From Hysterangium stoloniferum (taxonomy: Eukaryota; Basidiomycota; Agaricomycetes; Hysterangiales; Hysterangiaceae): a stretch of 64,000 bases of DNA. The DNA is taken from positions 310,001-374,000 of the forward strand of contig WHVD01000016.1 of NCBI GenBank assembly GCA_015178975.1. The letters are read 5' to 3'. The translations under genes and the position numbers were made by a program. The notes beneath the pieces were generated by a model. That model ran no database searches. It was not told the DNA's origin and was given only the letters and a program-made list of their open reading frames with translations. Of the stretch, positions 33,273-43,750 are shown piece after piece; within the stretch, counting starts at the first letter, position 1, and every line of letters begins with the position of its first letter.

Positions 33273-34311
33273 GGTGAGCCTTGGGGTAGTCTTGCAATAG
33301 CTACACACGATTTTATCTAGTCCTACGGATCTAGTTTGGTCACCTGTTGCATATGAGAAAAGCGTTTGCAGTTAATTCTCACAAATGCCAGATTACTATC
33401 CGTCCCTCTGTTGGTGCCAGCTGTCACTGATCCACCTATATCAATTGATGAACTTAGTATGTAAATAACGCACACCTAAGAAGGCCAATATAGGTAAAGA
33501 GAGTATTCAAGAGAGAATATTATTCCTTGTAGCCGGTCGGAGACTTAAAGCTCATATGTACATGCCTAGTCGATATGTGATTGTTATGCCAGCTTAAATT
33601 GGCAAATTATATCCGGAGGCAAACAGTTTAGGGCACCTCCACCAGTAGCCTTCTAGATAATAAAAAACCATTTTACAATATTTGCGCTTGCGGGCAGCGT
33701 GTTTCCTAACGATATATCCAATATCTGAAAGTCAGTCGTCAAATAGGTTCACTGGGTCCGGGTTGCACAGGTTGATAGGACTACGGTGTATTGCTCGATG
33801 AACTAGCGAATGGCACACACGGCGATTACGTAACTAGAAAAAGGTCCGCACGTAAGACTCTGGGCTTACAATATCGTTGAGCACACAAGAGTTGACGACC
33901 AAAAACAGGGGCAACACAACAGTCAAAGTGCATATAAATACTACTTCGACATCCCCGCTTGGGAAATACCGTCCAAGCCCGTCTTTTTAGACTGGTTCGA
34001 ATATAAACCATCTTGTGCGTTTTGTGGCTTCAGACAATACAATTAACCTTTAGTAATTGCTTTAATCCTCCCTTCTCAAAAGTTACTCTGAATCATAAAA
34101 ATGTTATCGACTAATAAAATTCAACTTGAATGATGTTTGCGTAACGTCTACCAAATGTGCAATAGCTAATTGGTAAATACAAATATTACTGGGCTCCTAC
34201 AAAGATTCCAAATACGTTGAATAATCACTTAACATATTAATTATATTGAATTACCTCAACATGCTTACTTCTCAAGTGTTTTTAATCAAGGACGCTTCCA
34301 TTGTGGGCAGT
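33273..34311. other. Intergenic region between the tandem SDR copies
   Basis: It holds the SDR copy 2 promoter, an approximately 100-bp block at 33730-33830 shared in inverted orientation with 12430-12530, and the duplicated LPMO-downstream segment at 33945-34045. No gene was found. Confidence 0.5.
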
Positions 34312-35743
34312 TTACATAATCACTGCATGTGCATATCCATGAACCAGGAAAACCTGATCGAATTGAATACCTCCATTGATACTGATCGCCTGACCTTCAA
34401 AACAGTTACAAGTTGAGAACTTTATTTAGTTGCCTCAAAATGGAACATACCTGTTATAAACCTCGTTTCGTCTCCGGCCAGATGCGATGCCGGGGCAACT
34501 ATGACACGACAGGGAACTTCGTTCGGGCTTCGCCTAATGTATATGCAGGTAAAGTTGTTTCCTCTGAGAATATGAAGTTACTCACCATTCGCAGCTCGTG
34601 TGTTCTGATCTTCATGGATTATATTGGGTGCTGATAGAATAACGGGACCACCGAGAGAATATAATACACTGAGGAATATCGACAGCACTACTAATTCCGT
34701 ATTTGCGCCATTCCCCAACTGGCAGTTGTGAGCATATCAATACATTGATAAACCAATTTGCTTACCGGCGGATTGTATCAAACCCCTTACACCGAACTTA
34801 CTAGTGGAATATGCAGCCCATTCGGAAGTACCTTTAAGACATCATTCCTGGTAAGGGAACTACAAACAAAACCCTCAAACCTTGGTTTAAAAGTATTGTT
34901 GTTGCGCCTGGAATTACAAGTTGGGAAGTGGGTTGGAATAATAATTGGGTGAGAGAGGGTCGGACCACTTATGCGCCCTCCTCTCCTTGTTTGATCATCT
35001 GTATTGCTGCTGCCTAAAAATGCGCTGCGGAGGTTGAATGCCTGAATATGATCCCATTCATCGACAGGAACTATGTTTATTCCATCTTTTGTGCTCGCAA
35101 CTGGAATGGACCGAAAAAAAAGATAATTACCGTCAACGATCGGATTGGAGATCCCCATGTCAGCATTTGCCACCATCTTGTTATCATTGGGCGTTGTTAA
35201 CACTACCCAGGTTTCCGAATTAAAAGTGACGTACGACATCCAATCCGCCGAGCTCATTTACTGCCGTGTCGACAATCTTCTGAACATCTGCCGCTTGGAA
35301 TGGATCACCAACCACGCCGATGCACGTACGGCCTTTCGCAGTGAGTTCGCGGACCAAAGCGTTGAGTACATTCGTTTCTTTTGGCATGTCGCTGACAACA
35401 AGATTGAGACCGTCTTCAGCGAAACGGAGTGCAATTGCCCTTCCAATTCCATGGCGTGCGCCAGTTACCACAGCGTGTAGGGCTGTGGTATCAGCCTCAC
35501 TCAGTCGGTATTGGACAGGACAGAATTATCGTGTTGGGTAATTCTTCTCTACTCTAAGACAGATGTTTCTTCTAACCACTATATAGGAATCGGAACCCTA
35601 TAGTATTTGCGAGTCTAGATTGGGGTGAGGGTCCCGACCTTGGTCCAGATCCACCGGGAGGGGAGTACGGAGAAACTGATCTTGATTGAGTCTCATCTCA
35701 AGTTGGCTCGGTCAGGGACACGACTAGTTGAATTATCCGCCAT
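34312..35743 (-). pseudogene. SDR copy 3, broken tandem duplicate
   Basis: This is a close copy of the SDR at 32079-33272. The first codons (35743-35718) are separated from VTGARHGIGRAIALRFAEDG by a 242-bp insertion. NAG has become NAD (MVANADMGI). About 8 bp are missing after LRSAFL, shifting the frame. The stop codon after GIQFD has mutated from TAG to CAG, so the frame runs on to a TAA at 34312. With four independent lesions it is clearly non-functional. Confidence 0.9.
35476..35717. mobile_element. 242-bp insertion in the 5' end of SDR copy 3
   Basis: The copy 2 sequence CCACAGCG-ACACGAGTAG is uninterrupted at 33238-33255. In copy 3 it is split by 242 bp beginning TGTAGGGCTGTGG and ending CTCGGTCAGGG. 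The ends TGT...ACA could be read as a short terminal inversion, but no target duplication is obvious. No ORF or match to other repeats in the window was found. It may be a small non-autonomous element or filler DNA. Confidence 0.7.
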
Positions 35744-36009
35744 GGTGAGCCTGGGGAAGTCTTGCGATAATACTTATGATTTTCTTTTATCTATTGCCGA
35801 TCTTCATGGTCGCACATGAGAAAAGTTGCCCGTGGCAGCCGACTCTCACAAGTGCCAGAGTTATTAGTATTCTTCTGTCTGGCGCCAACTGTTACTGATA
35901 TCGGTCTGCCAATATCGTTGAACTAGTATAGTATGTAAATAGTGTATTTAAGAGGACCAAAGACCACACAATTAAAGAGCGTAGAAGGGAAAATATTATT
36001 CCTTGTACA

Positions 36010-36490
36010 TGTAAGGTGCAGTATGACAAATGTCTGGAATGTGGGAAAAATAGCAGACTCAACTGCAGAACGTTACAATGGTGTTGTCGTTGTTCAGTTC
36101 TGTTAGAATGTAGGCAGTAACGTTCATGCCTTGCTAGCTCAGTCAGTAGAGCGTAAGACTCTTACAGTCCCTCTGACAGGGTAAGAGTATTAAGGTTGCG
36201 GGTTCGAATTTCGTGTGAGATTATATTTTTGTATATTCGTAAATTGCGGGCTCCTTCCTCCCAACAGTTTACTATTGAGCCAAATACATATATCTTTTTC
36301 CAAGCGCGTGAAATATTTTTAAGAATTATGAGACTAGCATTAGTACCAAACACGCATATGCAGAACTACATAAATGCTCAAAGTTCGCACCCCAAGATAT
36401 ATTGACTTAGCCTATGAATTTGTTACTGTATATGCTAGTACAAATAGTATGACAATTAAGTCCGAAATGTGGGAAAAAATAGTAGATTAC
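36010..36490 (+). repeat. tRNA-Lys-derived SINE-like repeat upstream of the sphingomyelinase gene
   Basis: This is the same family as the 10300-11570 array, in the opposite orientation. It contains the end of one unit (GACAAATGTCTGGAATGTGGG to CAGAACGTTACAATGG) at 36020-36120, a tRNA-Lys-like module at 36128-36219 with a broken acceptor 3' strand (GTGTGAG instead of GTGGGGC), and a body to about 36490. The array and the adjacent sphingomyelinase 5' end occur together in both places, so they were duplicated as one block. Confidence 0.8.
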
Positions 36491-36707
36491 AACGGCGGTT
36501 GTTGTCTTGATTCAGTAGTAAGCTCAGAATATACATCTTCCCATTGGACCAATGATATTAACAGACCCGTATAAATTTCAACCACATCAGTTTAGTGGTT
36601 CTCAACATAAAAGAAACTCCGAGACCCATGTGGTCCCAGGTTGAATCCCTCAGCTGGTTCCACATAAATGAGCAATGATTCTTTAGTGAGGTCTGTTGTC
36701 CATCACA

Positions 36708-39399
36708 ATGGGTGGTAGCAAGATACGCTACTTTTTTTTTTCTGTGTCGAGTCTCTTATTGTTTCTCACTTTGTCCAAGGCAGATCTCTTGGATGATATT
36801 CTCGCCGCTCTCAAAAATGCGGTCGATTGCACATCTTGTCAAGCTCTATTAGTTCCTCTACAGACACTTGCCCATCTCGGAAATGATCCGTTCGTTCAAA
36901 CGTTCACCGAAATTTGCGAGGCGTTGAAGGTTCATTACGATTTACCACAGTGAGTTAGATTGACAAAGAAGGCCTTTATAGCTCCAGGACGATGACGTCT
37001 GTGCTGGAACTTTCAATCTAACGGGACCCGTATTAGCGCACTCTCTCCGCCAGTTTACTGTAGGCGGCACTACTGCCGTCAAATTCTGTACCGTCACCTT
37101 TGGCCTGTGCACCCAGCCACCAGTACAACTCTTTAACGTCTCTTTCCCTAAACCTGCTCCTCAATACCCAAAACAATTCAAATCCCAGAGAAGAGTGCCT
37201 TTTCAAGTCATTCATATCAGCGACGTGCACATAGACAGACAATATACCGTAGCGTTTTCCCTTTATTTTCAGTCTCGCAGAAGTCTAAATGCTCTGTCAA
37301 AGGTCGGATCAGATGCTAATTGCACAAAGAACATCTGTTGTCGCAATTTCGCTGACAAAACAGGCCCTGTTACAGAGCCTGCTGGCCCGTTTGGAAACCA
37401 TAAATGTGATAGTCCTCCTGCGCTCGCTGATAGCCTCTTGAGCGCGATGAATGAGCTTGGATCAAGAGCGAAGTTTTCTCTTTTCACTGGAGATGTTATT
37501 GAAGGTGAGCATCGAAAAAGAAACACCAATACCCTAACGGGGCAGACTCCATTGAAGGTGCGACATGGCTAGTTGATAAGGCGTATGTGCTCTGCTTTGA
37601 CTTGAGTTCGTGATCTGACGAGAAATATGCATGTAGGGAAGGTGAAACAGATCTGAAAGCCTGGAACGCCCAAATGGCGGCAAAGGTAGGTGCTCCCGTC
37701 TTTGGGGCGATTGGTATGTCTCGTCTCCCCTTGAAATATCTTCCTTCCTTAAATCACAAAAAAAAAAACAACAACAGGGAATCAGTGGGTTACCCTCATT
37801 TTAACCGAACATAGATCTAAGTGCCTTCCTACATCCAGCGATAGCGCCCCAGTCAATGGCTTTCCAAGAAATGATACGATTACATCGCTCAATGCGCAAT
37901 GGGTATTTGATACCCAAAGTGCAGGATGGAAGGTTAGCTTCTTAGTCAACTTCCTATCATGCATACAGCCCCCGACCACCGTTTTAGCGATGGATCCACT
38001 GGCAGGCAGCAAATCAGCTCGACCATATTTCCGGATCATACAGCGTAGTTATGAAGGATCTTAACCTCCGGTTTGCAAATTCTCGCAGCAACATTTTTTT
38101 CAGTCTAACGGGAACACAGACTCATCTCTATCAACACTCAGTACTGGTATTACGACCGTCTCTGGATATATTGAGGTTCATATTAAATAAAGTCCCTTTT
38201 TAGGTATCCATCAAAGTGTGTTAATCAACTGCTTTGCTTTCCAATTGAATCGTTTAATTCATCTCAGTTTTTGGTTGTATGACACTGACAACATGCCGTA
38301 AGTTTTACAGTATATCTATAAACTACTCGCTCATGTTGCTCAGTGCCGATCCAAATGGTATCATGGCATTCATCGTGGATCAACTTCAAGCCGCCGAGGA
38401 TGCAGGCGAACGCGCTTGGTTATTTGGACATATTCCTTTGGGTAAAGCCGACATATTCCATGATCAGGTTAATAAAGAGTGTTTCGGAGTTGATTTAACG
38501 ACTTAGCCTTGATAACTGATATTGAATTTTGGTAGTCCAATTACTTGGACCAGATTGTGCAACGGTATAAACATACAATTGCGGCGCATTTTTACGGGCA
38601 TAGTCACAAGGTGTGTTTATGCATCATCTGCCTCACCTCCGTGTTATGAATTACCTTACCGCTTGGTAGGATGAATTTGAGATTGCGTACTCAGACTATG
38701 ATAACCAAACGGCGGAAACGGCGGATAGCATTGCTTTTATTGGTCCAGCCTTGACGCCTACAAGTGGGACATTTTTTCTATAATGTTGATGGGAAAGGGA
38801 TACTCAAGCATGCGTATACAATAGGTGGCAATCCTGCTTTCAAGCTATACGATATCGATCCGGATACACTGGAAGTTATGGATATGAAAGTGTTCATCAG
38901 TGCGTCCAGAATGAGATGTAACCATTCCAGCTGTTCGGAATCCTGATACTGTCAAAGCAAACACCTCTGATCCAAATTTCCAAACGAAACGTGAGCCTTA
39001 TTTTAATCAATTACATGGATCTTATCCTCTCTTAGCAACCTGGCAATTTTACTACTCTGCTCGAGAGTCCTATGGACCCCTCACTACACCGCCGCTTGCC
39101 GGTAGCTCTCCCCTTGACGCTGCATTCTGGCACAGACTCACGGAAGTGTTCGAGAGCAATAATACAGCATTTCAATTGTTCAATGAGCGATTATCAAGAG
39201 GGGGAGATGTGCAACCATGTGATGATGAGGGAGGATGTAGAAATACGACGATTTGTGATATGAGGGCATTGAGGTGAGTGGACGGTATTATAGACTTTGT
39301 GCCTTTTGATCCATGTCTTTACCAATATTAAACAGATCACAGAATAATTGCGCATGTTTATTCATTTTTGCATCTTCAGACCCGCGAATGACCTACTAA
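36708..39399 (+). CDS. Acid sphingomyelinase-like phosphodiesterase, secreted
   Basis: The enzyme family hydrolyses sphingomyelin-type phospholipids with a dinuclear metal centre. A signal peptide (FFFSVSSLLLFLTLSKA) precedes a saposin-B domain (DCTSCQALLVPL, DDDVCAGTFNLTGPVLAH, CTVTFGLCTQPPV). The calcineurin-like domain shows all metal motifs: HISDVHID, FTGDVIE, GNHDSAPVN, LFGHIPLG and FYGHSHKDE. LRLISINTQYWYYD, NFWLYDTDN and the C-terminal TWQFYYSARESYGPL, EVFESNNTAFQLFNER and CRNTTICDMRAL are also present. I infer about 13 short introns. One problem: with the donor at 36952 the first intron leaves the wrong phase before DDDVCAG. An in-frame splice from the weaker AAG|GTTCAT donor (36928) would drop seven residues. 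The gene may therefore be correctly spliced in that way or carry a one-base lesion. Confidence 0.88.
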
Positions 39400-40283
39400 A
39401 CAGGATGTTCCGGGTCCCGGCTTCGCCCTTAAGCGTGACACTATATTTCAGAGGCACAGAACCTCGGAGCGGATGGAATGCGAAGGCAGCAATGTTGCAG
39501 CGACTCTCGGAAGCCTTATTTCCGGGGCTGTGGTAAGTCCGGTTCTTCTGTATCCGCAATAGCTTGATTCTAAACTTTTGCGAGACAGCCCGGAGATATT
39601 AATGAAATGGTGAAACAGCGCATAAGGGGTGCTATTACTCTGGGAGCCTTCGGAAGCCCAAGTTGAACTGGCTGATCGTTCGCCTCATGCCTCGGCATGG
39701 TTGCTCACTAGCGTCTGCGTTCAGCTGATTAGTCCGGGAAAATATGTGAAATTGAACTGCCTGATTAAAAATACTCTAAAGGGAGATATAAGAACCCGTG
39801 TATTATTATTCGGTGACGATACGTAACAAAAATTTTTTAATCCAAAAATATTCTCCGAATCCCACAGTGGATGGCGCGGGTACCTCAACTGTCGACACTT
39901 GCTGTATGACACCTGACTTCATTTGACTTCATTTGACTTCCGCCTTGATGGTGTTCAGTCTCCACAGTCGAGTAATTTCAATGTTGTACATATGAGTATT
40001 CATTGCAAGGGGAACACGCGAATGACTTTGAATGGTGGAAAATACATATATCCGAATTGGCCCAGGCAGTGAAGTGATTGCCAAGTAATTTAACATTGAA
40101 TTGAATTGAAAAAATACACCCACAAACGCCCCCAGTCTGCATCATTCATCCAACTCCCGTGACAACACCACCGACAACTTTATCCCATTACCATCGATCC
40201 AGCCTTCCTCTTCTTTCCCCGTGTCCTCATCTGCCCGACACCACATCAGGATTATTTACCCATCATAGTTTCAGGATTGGAAC
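39400..40283. other. Region without supported gene before KGD2
   Basis: Frames of about 60 codons at 39348-39536 and 39629-39826 show no domain. TTTGACTTCA is repeated three times at about 39916-39940. CT-rich sequence from 40140 on is the likely KGD2 promoter. Confidence 0.4.
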
Positions 40284-42061
40284 ATGCTCTCGAAACGGAT
40301 AATTTCGTTGACCAGGTCAAGAACATTAGGGAATCGGTGTGTACTTCCCTTGTTGTTTTCTCCTCCTAGTGCCACTCGAGTAATTGGCTGATTATGGCGT
40401 TACATAGGAATGTTGCACGGTCAGTGCTTCTTGCGCGAGCAAGGTTTCATACGAGCGTCAGATTGCTTGGTATGTAGCATATTTTAATGTGTTAGAGAGA
40501 AATAAGAGGTTTGTTAATACAATTAATACGCAGAAACGGAGACAGTCAAAGTCCCTGGAATGGCGGAATCTATCACAGAGGGCACGTTGAAGCAGTGGCA
40601 GAAGAAAGTGGGCGAATACGTCGAGCAGGATGAGGAGGTTGCGACGATTGAGACGGACAAGGTGCGCAGACCCCATGGGGATGAGTACAGCCCCGAAAAT
40701 TTACACGTGGATGTGCGCGCATTTGTCAGATTGATGTGTCGGTAAACGCCCCGGCGGCTGGGAAAATTGTCGAGTTGCTAGCTAACGAGGACGACACGGT
40801 GACAGTAGGACAGGATTTGTTCAAGATTGAGGCGGGCGCGCAGGGTGAAAGTAAGTGTGTTTCACCTTTACTGTCCGCGCGCCAGTACATATCTGTTTAT
40901 CTGCAGCCCAATCAAAACCTACTGAGGGCTCCGAAGTGCGGGAGCAGCTAAAAGAAACAGAGGACAAGGCGGAGCCGAAAGACCAACAGGTACGTAGCGG
41001 TCACCGCCGGTATGTATCTCTGTTTAGGTATGGTGTAGGAGTCGAAGCAGCCGCCGCCGCCACCCCCGCAGAGGGAAGAAGCCGACAGGGTTGATCAGGG
41101 CAAGACAGAGAAGTCGGGATCCTCAAAGAAGGACGAACTACAGTCGAAACCCGAGCTCAAAACCCCATCTCCTTCAACGCCTGGAAATCGCTCCGAGACC
41201 CGGGTGAGTATTTGGCTGCTTTGAGTGATACCTATTTATTGACTTGACTCTGCAAGGTGAAAATGAATCGGATGCGTCTGCGTATTGCAGAACGATTGAA
41301 AGAATCGCAAAATAATGCAGCTTCACTAACTACGTTCAACGAGATTGACATGTCCGCGCTCATGTCTATGCGGAAAAAGTACAAGGACGAGATACTCAAG
41401 ACGCACGAAGTAAAGCTCGGGTTCATGAGTGCATTTGCGAAGGCGTGCACGTTGGCGCTGAAAGAGATACCCGCCGCGAACGCATCCATCGAGGACGCGG
41501 CTGATGGCAAAGGCCAAGAAATTGTATATCGGGACTATGTGGATTTGAGTGTGGCCGTGGCGACGCCGAAAGGACTTGTTACGCCTGTAGTGAGGAATGC
41601 GGAGAGTTTGAGCATGATTGGAGTGGAGAGAGAGATTGCAGCATTCGGAAAGAAGGCGAGAGATGGAAAGTTGACTCTGGAGGATATGGCAGGCGGAACG
41701 TTCACGATGTGGGTTACTCATTTGGCTTCATAAGAGATGGGCTGACTTCTTTTTACAGATCTAATGGCGGCGTGTTTGGAAGTCTGTACGGGACACCGAT
41801 CATAAATCTTCCGCAAGCAGCCGTGCTAGGCATGCACGCGATTAAAGATAAGGCTGTTGTGGTGGATGGGCAAATTGTGATTAGGCCGATCATGGTAGTT
41901 GCACTGACTTATGACCACCGGTTATTGGATGGACGTGAGGCGGTGACTTTCCTTGGTGCGTTTTGAATGGTTGCCTCAGCGGCCTATTGTTTTCTGACAG
42001 AAAGGCAGTGCGTGTGAAGGAGTACATTGAAGATCCCAACAAGATGCTTCTCGTTGATTGA
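40284..42061 (+). CDS. KGD2: Dihydrolipoyllysine-residue succinyltransferase, E2 of 2-oxoglutarate dehydrogenase
   Basis: This mitochondrial TCA-cycle enzyme transfers succinyl from lipoate to Co[16 protein letters not shown] begins a mitochondrial targeting sequence that ends FHTSVRL. The lipoyl domain follows: [18 protein letters not shown], then IETDK (lipoylated Lys) joined over an intron to [17 protein letters not shown] Pro/Lys-rich linker (KQPPPPPP) leads to the catalytic domain: [68 protein letters not shown], and the active-site [14 protein letters not shown] with the HxxxDG motif. It ends [17 protein letters not shown]. No separate E1/E3-binding domain is seen, as is normal for eukaryotic KGD2. 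It looks intact, with about eight introns. Confidence 0.96.
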
Positions 42062-42421
42062 TATATGGGGTTATTGAATAAGTAAAGAGGCGGATATCAT
42101 TTAACTAAACGCGGAGAGCCTAATGTAGTAGTGTGTTGATAGTAGAAGTCGTATTCGCGTATTGCTATGAGTTCCTATTGGTAGACCCATTGATGGAGTT
42201 GCCTATTTAGGGTCACGTGGCTATGAGTGGGACCATGTGGACCATCGGAGTCGCTCTCATTCAAACTCCGATATAAGACAAGGGCTAATCATCTTTCGTA
42301 TCTCCCACCACCATCAACGATCTCCTTCTGTAGCCCTGCACCCTATCCTCTCCTCATTTTCGACCTTGTCTCCGTCCCCATCCTCAAATCCCTTTCTCTA
42401 CTACTAACTCCTCTATTACAA

Positions 42422-43750
42422 ATGCTTTTAGCTCACAAACCTCAACCTCTCAACTTTCGCCATAGGCGCCATCCTGCCTCGATGTCTGGTTTCACTGTTG
42501 TCCCCCATCCAACAAATACTCCAGGCATGTTGACTGTTGCAAAACCCATTCGCCAACAGCCACGGGGTCAACGCTCTCAGTCTCCTCGTCTGCCACCAAG
42601 GGGCCGTTTTCATCGCCCTACACAAGACCTGACGTCGGTTGGAGTTCCAGCACAACCCCAACAGCAGCAACAGCAACCGGTATCACCCAGGCACAGCAAC
42701 CCACCCGCTGCTCCCGTTGCACCATCAATACTCGGTGCAGCGATGGTCGTGGCAGACCAAGAATCTCCAGCCGTTATCCCGACACCGCAAGCGCCCACAG
42801 CCCCACCTCTCGCCATAGCCGCCCATCCGACCGGCCGCACTCGTCGTAGTCGTCACAAGTCAACTCCTACTGCCACTATCCAAGACCATAGTGCAGATAA
42901 TACCGTTATGAACATCTTACCCCGCGAACCATCCCCTACCCCTGTCAAACCACTAATGGCGTCGGCACCAATTCCTGTTCCGGAACGTCGCCGTGCTCAG
43001 ACTCCCCCACATCGCCAACCAATGTCCCGCTCTGACCCTGCCCTTTCGAAGCTTACAATTCAGACCAGTCTTCCACCCAGGTCGACTCGTAAGGAGAAAC
43101 GGCGCAGAAACAAGGTTAAACGTGTTGCTGCTGACGGTGCGGCACTCCCTCTTGCTGAGTGGGACTTCCCTGCGCCCGGTGACTCTGAGGAAGAGGAGGA
43201 TGAGGACCCTGTTACCCCTATCAAACAGACCGGCAGCAACGATCGTGCATGGGTAAACGCTTTCAACGACGGACCGAAGACGGCCCCGCTTCAACGTAGC
43301 GCTACTCAAGGCCAGTTCCCCTTCTTCACGTTCCCACAGCGCCCTGTCGCTCCTCGCGCAAGGACCCCCGCGCTTGGGTCCACGCATGTGTTGCCTGTCA
43401 CGCCTCCCAGACAAATCCGTCCAGACCATCGCCGTGCACCTTCTCAGCCTGCCAGCCTCAGCCGCGCCACTGGTGTGGAAGGGATATTCCATTTCTCCGA
43501 GGATGAGGCCGACAGTTCACCCAAAGGTCAATTCCAAAAGAAGATGGCAAAGCTATTTGGCGAGACGGGTCATTCTTCTGCGCCAGCGACACTTGGTACT
43601 GGGACCCCCAGCCCACCGCGCAAGAAGGGAACCCATCGTGAGAGTGTTGATATGAGTCGCCAGCTCTTTGCGAGCTCCAGTTTCCAAATCGCTCCTGAGC
43701 CAGTCGACTTGCCGACACCCAGCTTCTTCTTGCGCTTAAACAGTAAATAA
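42422..43750 (+). CDS. Long disordered protein with a C-terminal PNRC/Edc1-like decapping-activator motif
   Basis: A single open frame encodes about 440 residues from ATG 42422; ATG 42482 (MSGFTVVPHPT) is equally possible. The frame extends upstream to 42227, but that part is CT-rich and looks like 5'UTR. The protein is Pro/Ser/Gln-rich with a PQQQQQQ run, basic patches (RKEKRRRNKVKR) and an acidic cluster (DSEEEEDEDP). Near the end, LFASSSFQIAPEP is followed by VDLPTPSFF. This resembles the YAGxxF + LPxPxF short motifs with which Edc1/PNRC proteins activate Dcp2 and bind Dcp1 in mRNA decapping. The spacing and position match; the YAG part is FASSSF here. The role is inferred from this motif only. 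Confidence 0.55.
   Translation: MLLAHKPQPLNFRHRRHPASMSGFTVVPHPTNTPGMLTVAKPIRQQPRGQRSQSPRLPPRGRFHRPTQDLTSVGVPAQPQQQQQQPVSPRHSNPPAAPVAPSILGAAMVVADQESPAVIPTPQAPTAPPLAIAAHPTGRTRRSRHKSTPTATIQDHSADNTVMNILPREPSPTPVKPLMASAPIPVPERRRAQTPPHRQPMSRSDPALSKLTIQTSLPPRSTRKEKRRRNKVKRVAADGAALPLAEWDFPAPGDSEEEEDEDPVTPIKQTGSNDRAWVNAFNDGPKTAPLQRSATQGQFPFFTFPQRPVAPRARTPALGSTHVLPVTPPRQIRPDHRRAPSQPASLSRATGVEGIFHFSEDEADSSPKGQFQKKMAKLFGETGHSSAPATLGTGTPSPPRKKGTHRESVDMSRQLFASSSFQIAPEPVDLPTPSFFLRLNSK

Noticed and set aside
36128..36219. Functional tRNA-Lys at 36.1 kb
   Set aside because: The acceptor 3' strand is destroyed (GTGTGAG) and the module is part of the SINE-like repeat.
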